Shown here: positions 5,848 through 6,638 of the stretch, piece after piece
How positions within the stretch are numbered: position 1 is the stretch's first letter
Layout: each line of letters starts with the position of its first letter
Assembly: GCA_001751225.1 (NCBI GenBank)
Contig: MAXT01000064.1
Span: 1-6,638 of the forward strand
Length of the DNA stretch: 6,638 nt
Direction of reading: 5' to 3'
From: Desulfuromonadales bacterium C00003107
GTDB taxonomy: Bacteria; Desulfobacterota; Desulfuromonadia; Desulfuromonadales; Syntrophotaleaceae
Notes under the pieces: model-generated
The model's database searches: none
The model's input: only the letters and a program-made list of their open reading frames with translations
What the model was told of the DNA's origin: nothing
Program-made: the position numbers and the translations under genes

Positions 5848-5874
5848 GGGCTGCCTCCTCTTTCAAAGCAGCCT
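5848..5874 (+). terminator. Weak hairpin after the CLC gene
   Basis: GGCTGC at 5849-5854 pairs with GCAGCC at 5868-5873 across a 13-base loop, with one extra G-U pair at the base. It begins directly after the TAA stop. There is no U-tract downstream, so it may protect the 3' end or depend on Rho rather than being a strong intrinsic terminator. Confidence 0.4.
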
Positions 5875-5934
5875 CTCACAACGGCGCAACGCAAGGCTCA
5901 AAATCTGATCAGCGCAGTGCGCGAGAAAAGGTCT

Positions 5935-5962
5935 TTGACGCCTAGAACAAAGACGCTACGAT
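5935..5962 (+). promoter_or_regulatory. Candidate promoter of the potassium channel gene
   Basis: TTGACG at 5935-5940 (five of six consensus bases) and TACGAT at 5957-5962 (four of six) are spaced by 16 bases. Transcription would start about 70 bases before the channel ATG. A dyad, ACGATA at 5958-5963 with TATCGT at 5979-5984, overlaps the -10 and could be an operator. It would let the channel be expressed independently of the CLC gene. Confidence 0.4.
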
Positions 5963-6041
5963 AAAAAACATTAGGCGCTATCGTTTCGCCACCTCTTGAA
6001 TGTTTTGTCATGAGTGGAGAATCGATTACTGGAGGTTTGGG

Positions 6042-6638
6042 ATGAACTGGCTGCAAGATGAGCGTTACGAAGATTCACCACAGCAGGCACCCTGGCAAAC
6101 AATACTCCACGAAGTGATCTTCGAAGCCGACACCCCGGTAGGAAAAGCTTTTGACGTATTACTCATCGTCAGCATCCTGGCCAGTGTTGTGACGGTGATG
6201 CTCGACAGCATGGGTGCGGTGCGTTTGCAGTACGGCCAACTGCTTCTCATGTTCGAGTGGTTTTTCACCCTGCTGTTCACCGCCGAGTATGTTTTGCGCC
6301 TGTTCTGCGTCGGTCAACCGCGCAAATACGCGGTCAGTTTTTACGGAGTGGTTGATCTGCTGGCGATTATTCCGACCTACCTCAGCCTGGTTTTGCCGGG
6401 CAGCCAGTATCTGCTGGTCATCCGTATTCTGCGCATTTTGCGTATCTTCCGTATCCTGAAGCTGGTCGCCTATCTCGGCGAGGCGCGCCTGCTCATGCAG
6501 GCGCTGCGGGCCAGCGGCCGCAAGATCACAGTCTTTCTCCTCACGGTGCTGACCCTGGTGGTCATCTTCGGTTCGTTGATGTACGTCATCGAAAGCGCGG
6601 AAAACGGCTTCACCAGTATTCCACGCAGTATCTACTGG
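6042..6638 (+). CDS. Voltage-gated potassium channel, cut by window edge (partial)
   Basis: The first 199 residues of a six-transmembrane Kv-type ion channel are present; the right edge of the window ends the frame. GGAGGT at 6031-6036, 5 bases before the ATG, sets the start. After a cytosolic N-terminus of about 33 residues come S1 (about 34-54), S2 (about 66-88), S3 (about 97-117), S4 (about 123-141) and S5 (about 160-183). S4 has the voltage-sensor pattern of a positive residue every third position: R128, R131, R134, R137 and K140. F79, E82 and D105 fit the charge-transfer centre in S2 and S3. The pore helix begins at FTSIPRSIYW (190-199). The TVGYG-type selectivity filter expected next is outside the window, so potassium selectivity is inferred from the family. 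It acts in the inner membrane, presumably as a homotetramer. It lies 194 bases downstream of the CLC gene on the same strand. Confidence 0.93.
   Translation, partial: MNWLQDERYEDSPQQAPWQTILHEVIFEADTPVGKAFDVLLIVSILASVVTVMLDSMGAVRLQYGQLLLMFEWFFTLLFTAEYVLRLFCVGQPRKYAVSFYGVVDLLAIIPTYLSLVLPGSQYLLVIRILRILRIFRILKLVAYLGEARLLMQALRASGRKITVFLLTVLTLVVIFGSLMYVIESAENGFTSIPRSIYW

Overview
This window most likely comes from a Gram-negative anaerobe of the Desulfuromonadales/Geobacter type (Desulfuromonadota). That is an inference. It rests on the GC-rich coding style, the mix of families (a GNAT-histidine kinase fusion, a Cys-rich PFL-activase-like radical SAM protein, a ClcB-like CLC with CBS domains), and a GTAAAAAGT / ACTTTTTAC inverted repeat that resembles dispersed repeats I recall from that group. 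No rRNA, tRNA, phage, transposase or CRISPR is visible.

Layout. (1) 1-692, minus strand: the 5' part of a gene that leaves the window on the left, encoding a GNAT acetyltransferase-like domain followed by the DHp (phosphoacceptor) domain of a histidine kinase. The longest open frame on the opposite strand here is only its shadow. (2) 693-1091: a roughly 400-base AT-rich divergent control region with several dyads and a tandem GGTTACCA pair. (3) 1092-1604, plus: an AT-rich orphan gene of unknown function, closely followed by (4) 1684-2100, plus: a VOC/glyoxalase-fold protein. (5) 2101-2336: an intergenic region ending in a GC-rich hairpin just before the next ribosome binding site. (6) 2337-3752, plus: a radical SAM protein with a second upstream cysteine cluster. 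(7) 3753-3990: an intergenic region with a good sigma70-like promoter and, directly downstream of it, a 109-bp nested inverted repeat that would form the leader of the next mRNA. (8) 3991-5847, plus: a ClcB-type chloride channel/transporter with two C-terminal CBS domains. (9) 6042-6638, plus: the first 199 residues of a voltage-gated potassium channel, cut off by the window edge just before its selectivity filter.

The CLC and potassium-channel genes are adjacent and co-directional, which hints at a shared role in ion balance or membrane potential, but each appears to have its own promoter. The other genes have no obvious joint pathway. The points most worth a second look are the nested inverted repeat in front of the CLC gene, the GNAT-histidine kinase fusion, the two-cluster radical SAM protein with its leader hairpin, and the CLC with unusual selectivity and proton-path residues. 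None of these proves a new system from sequence alone.
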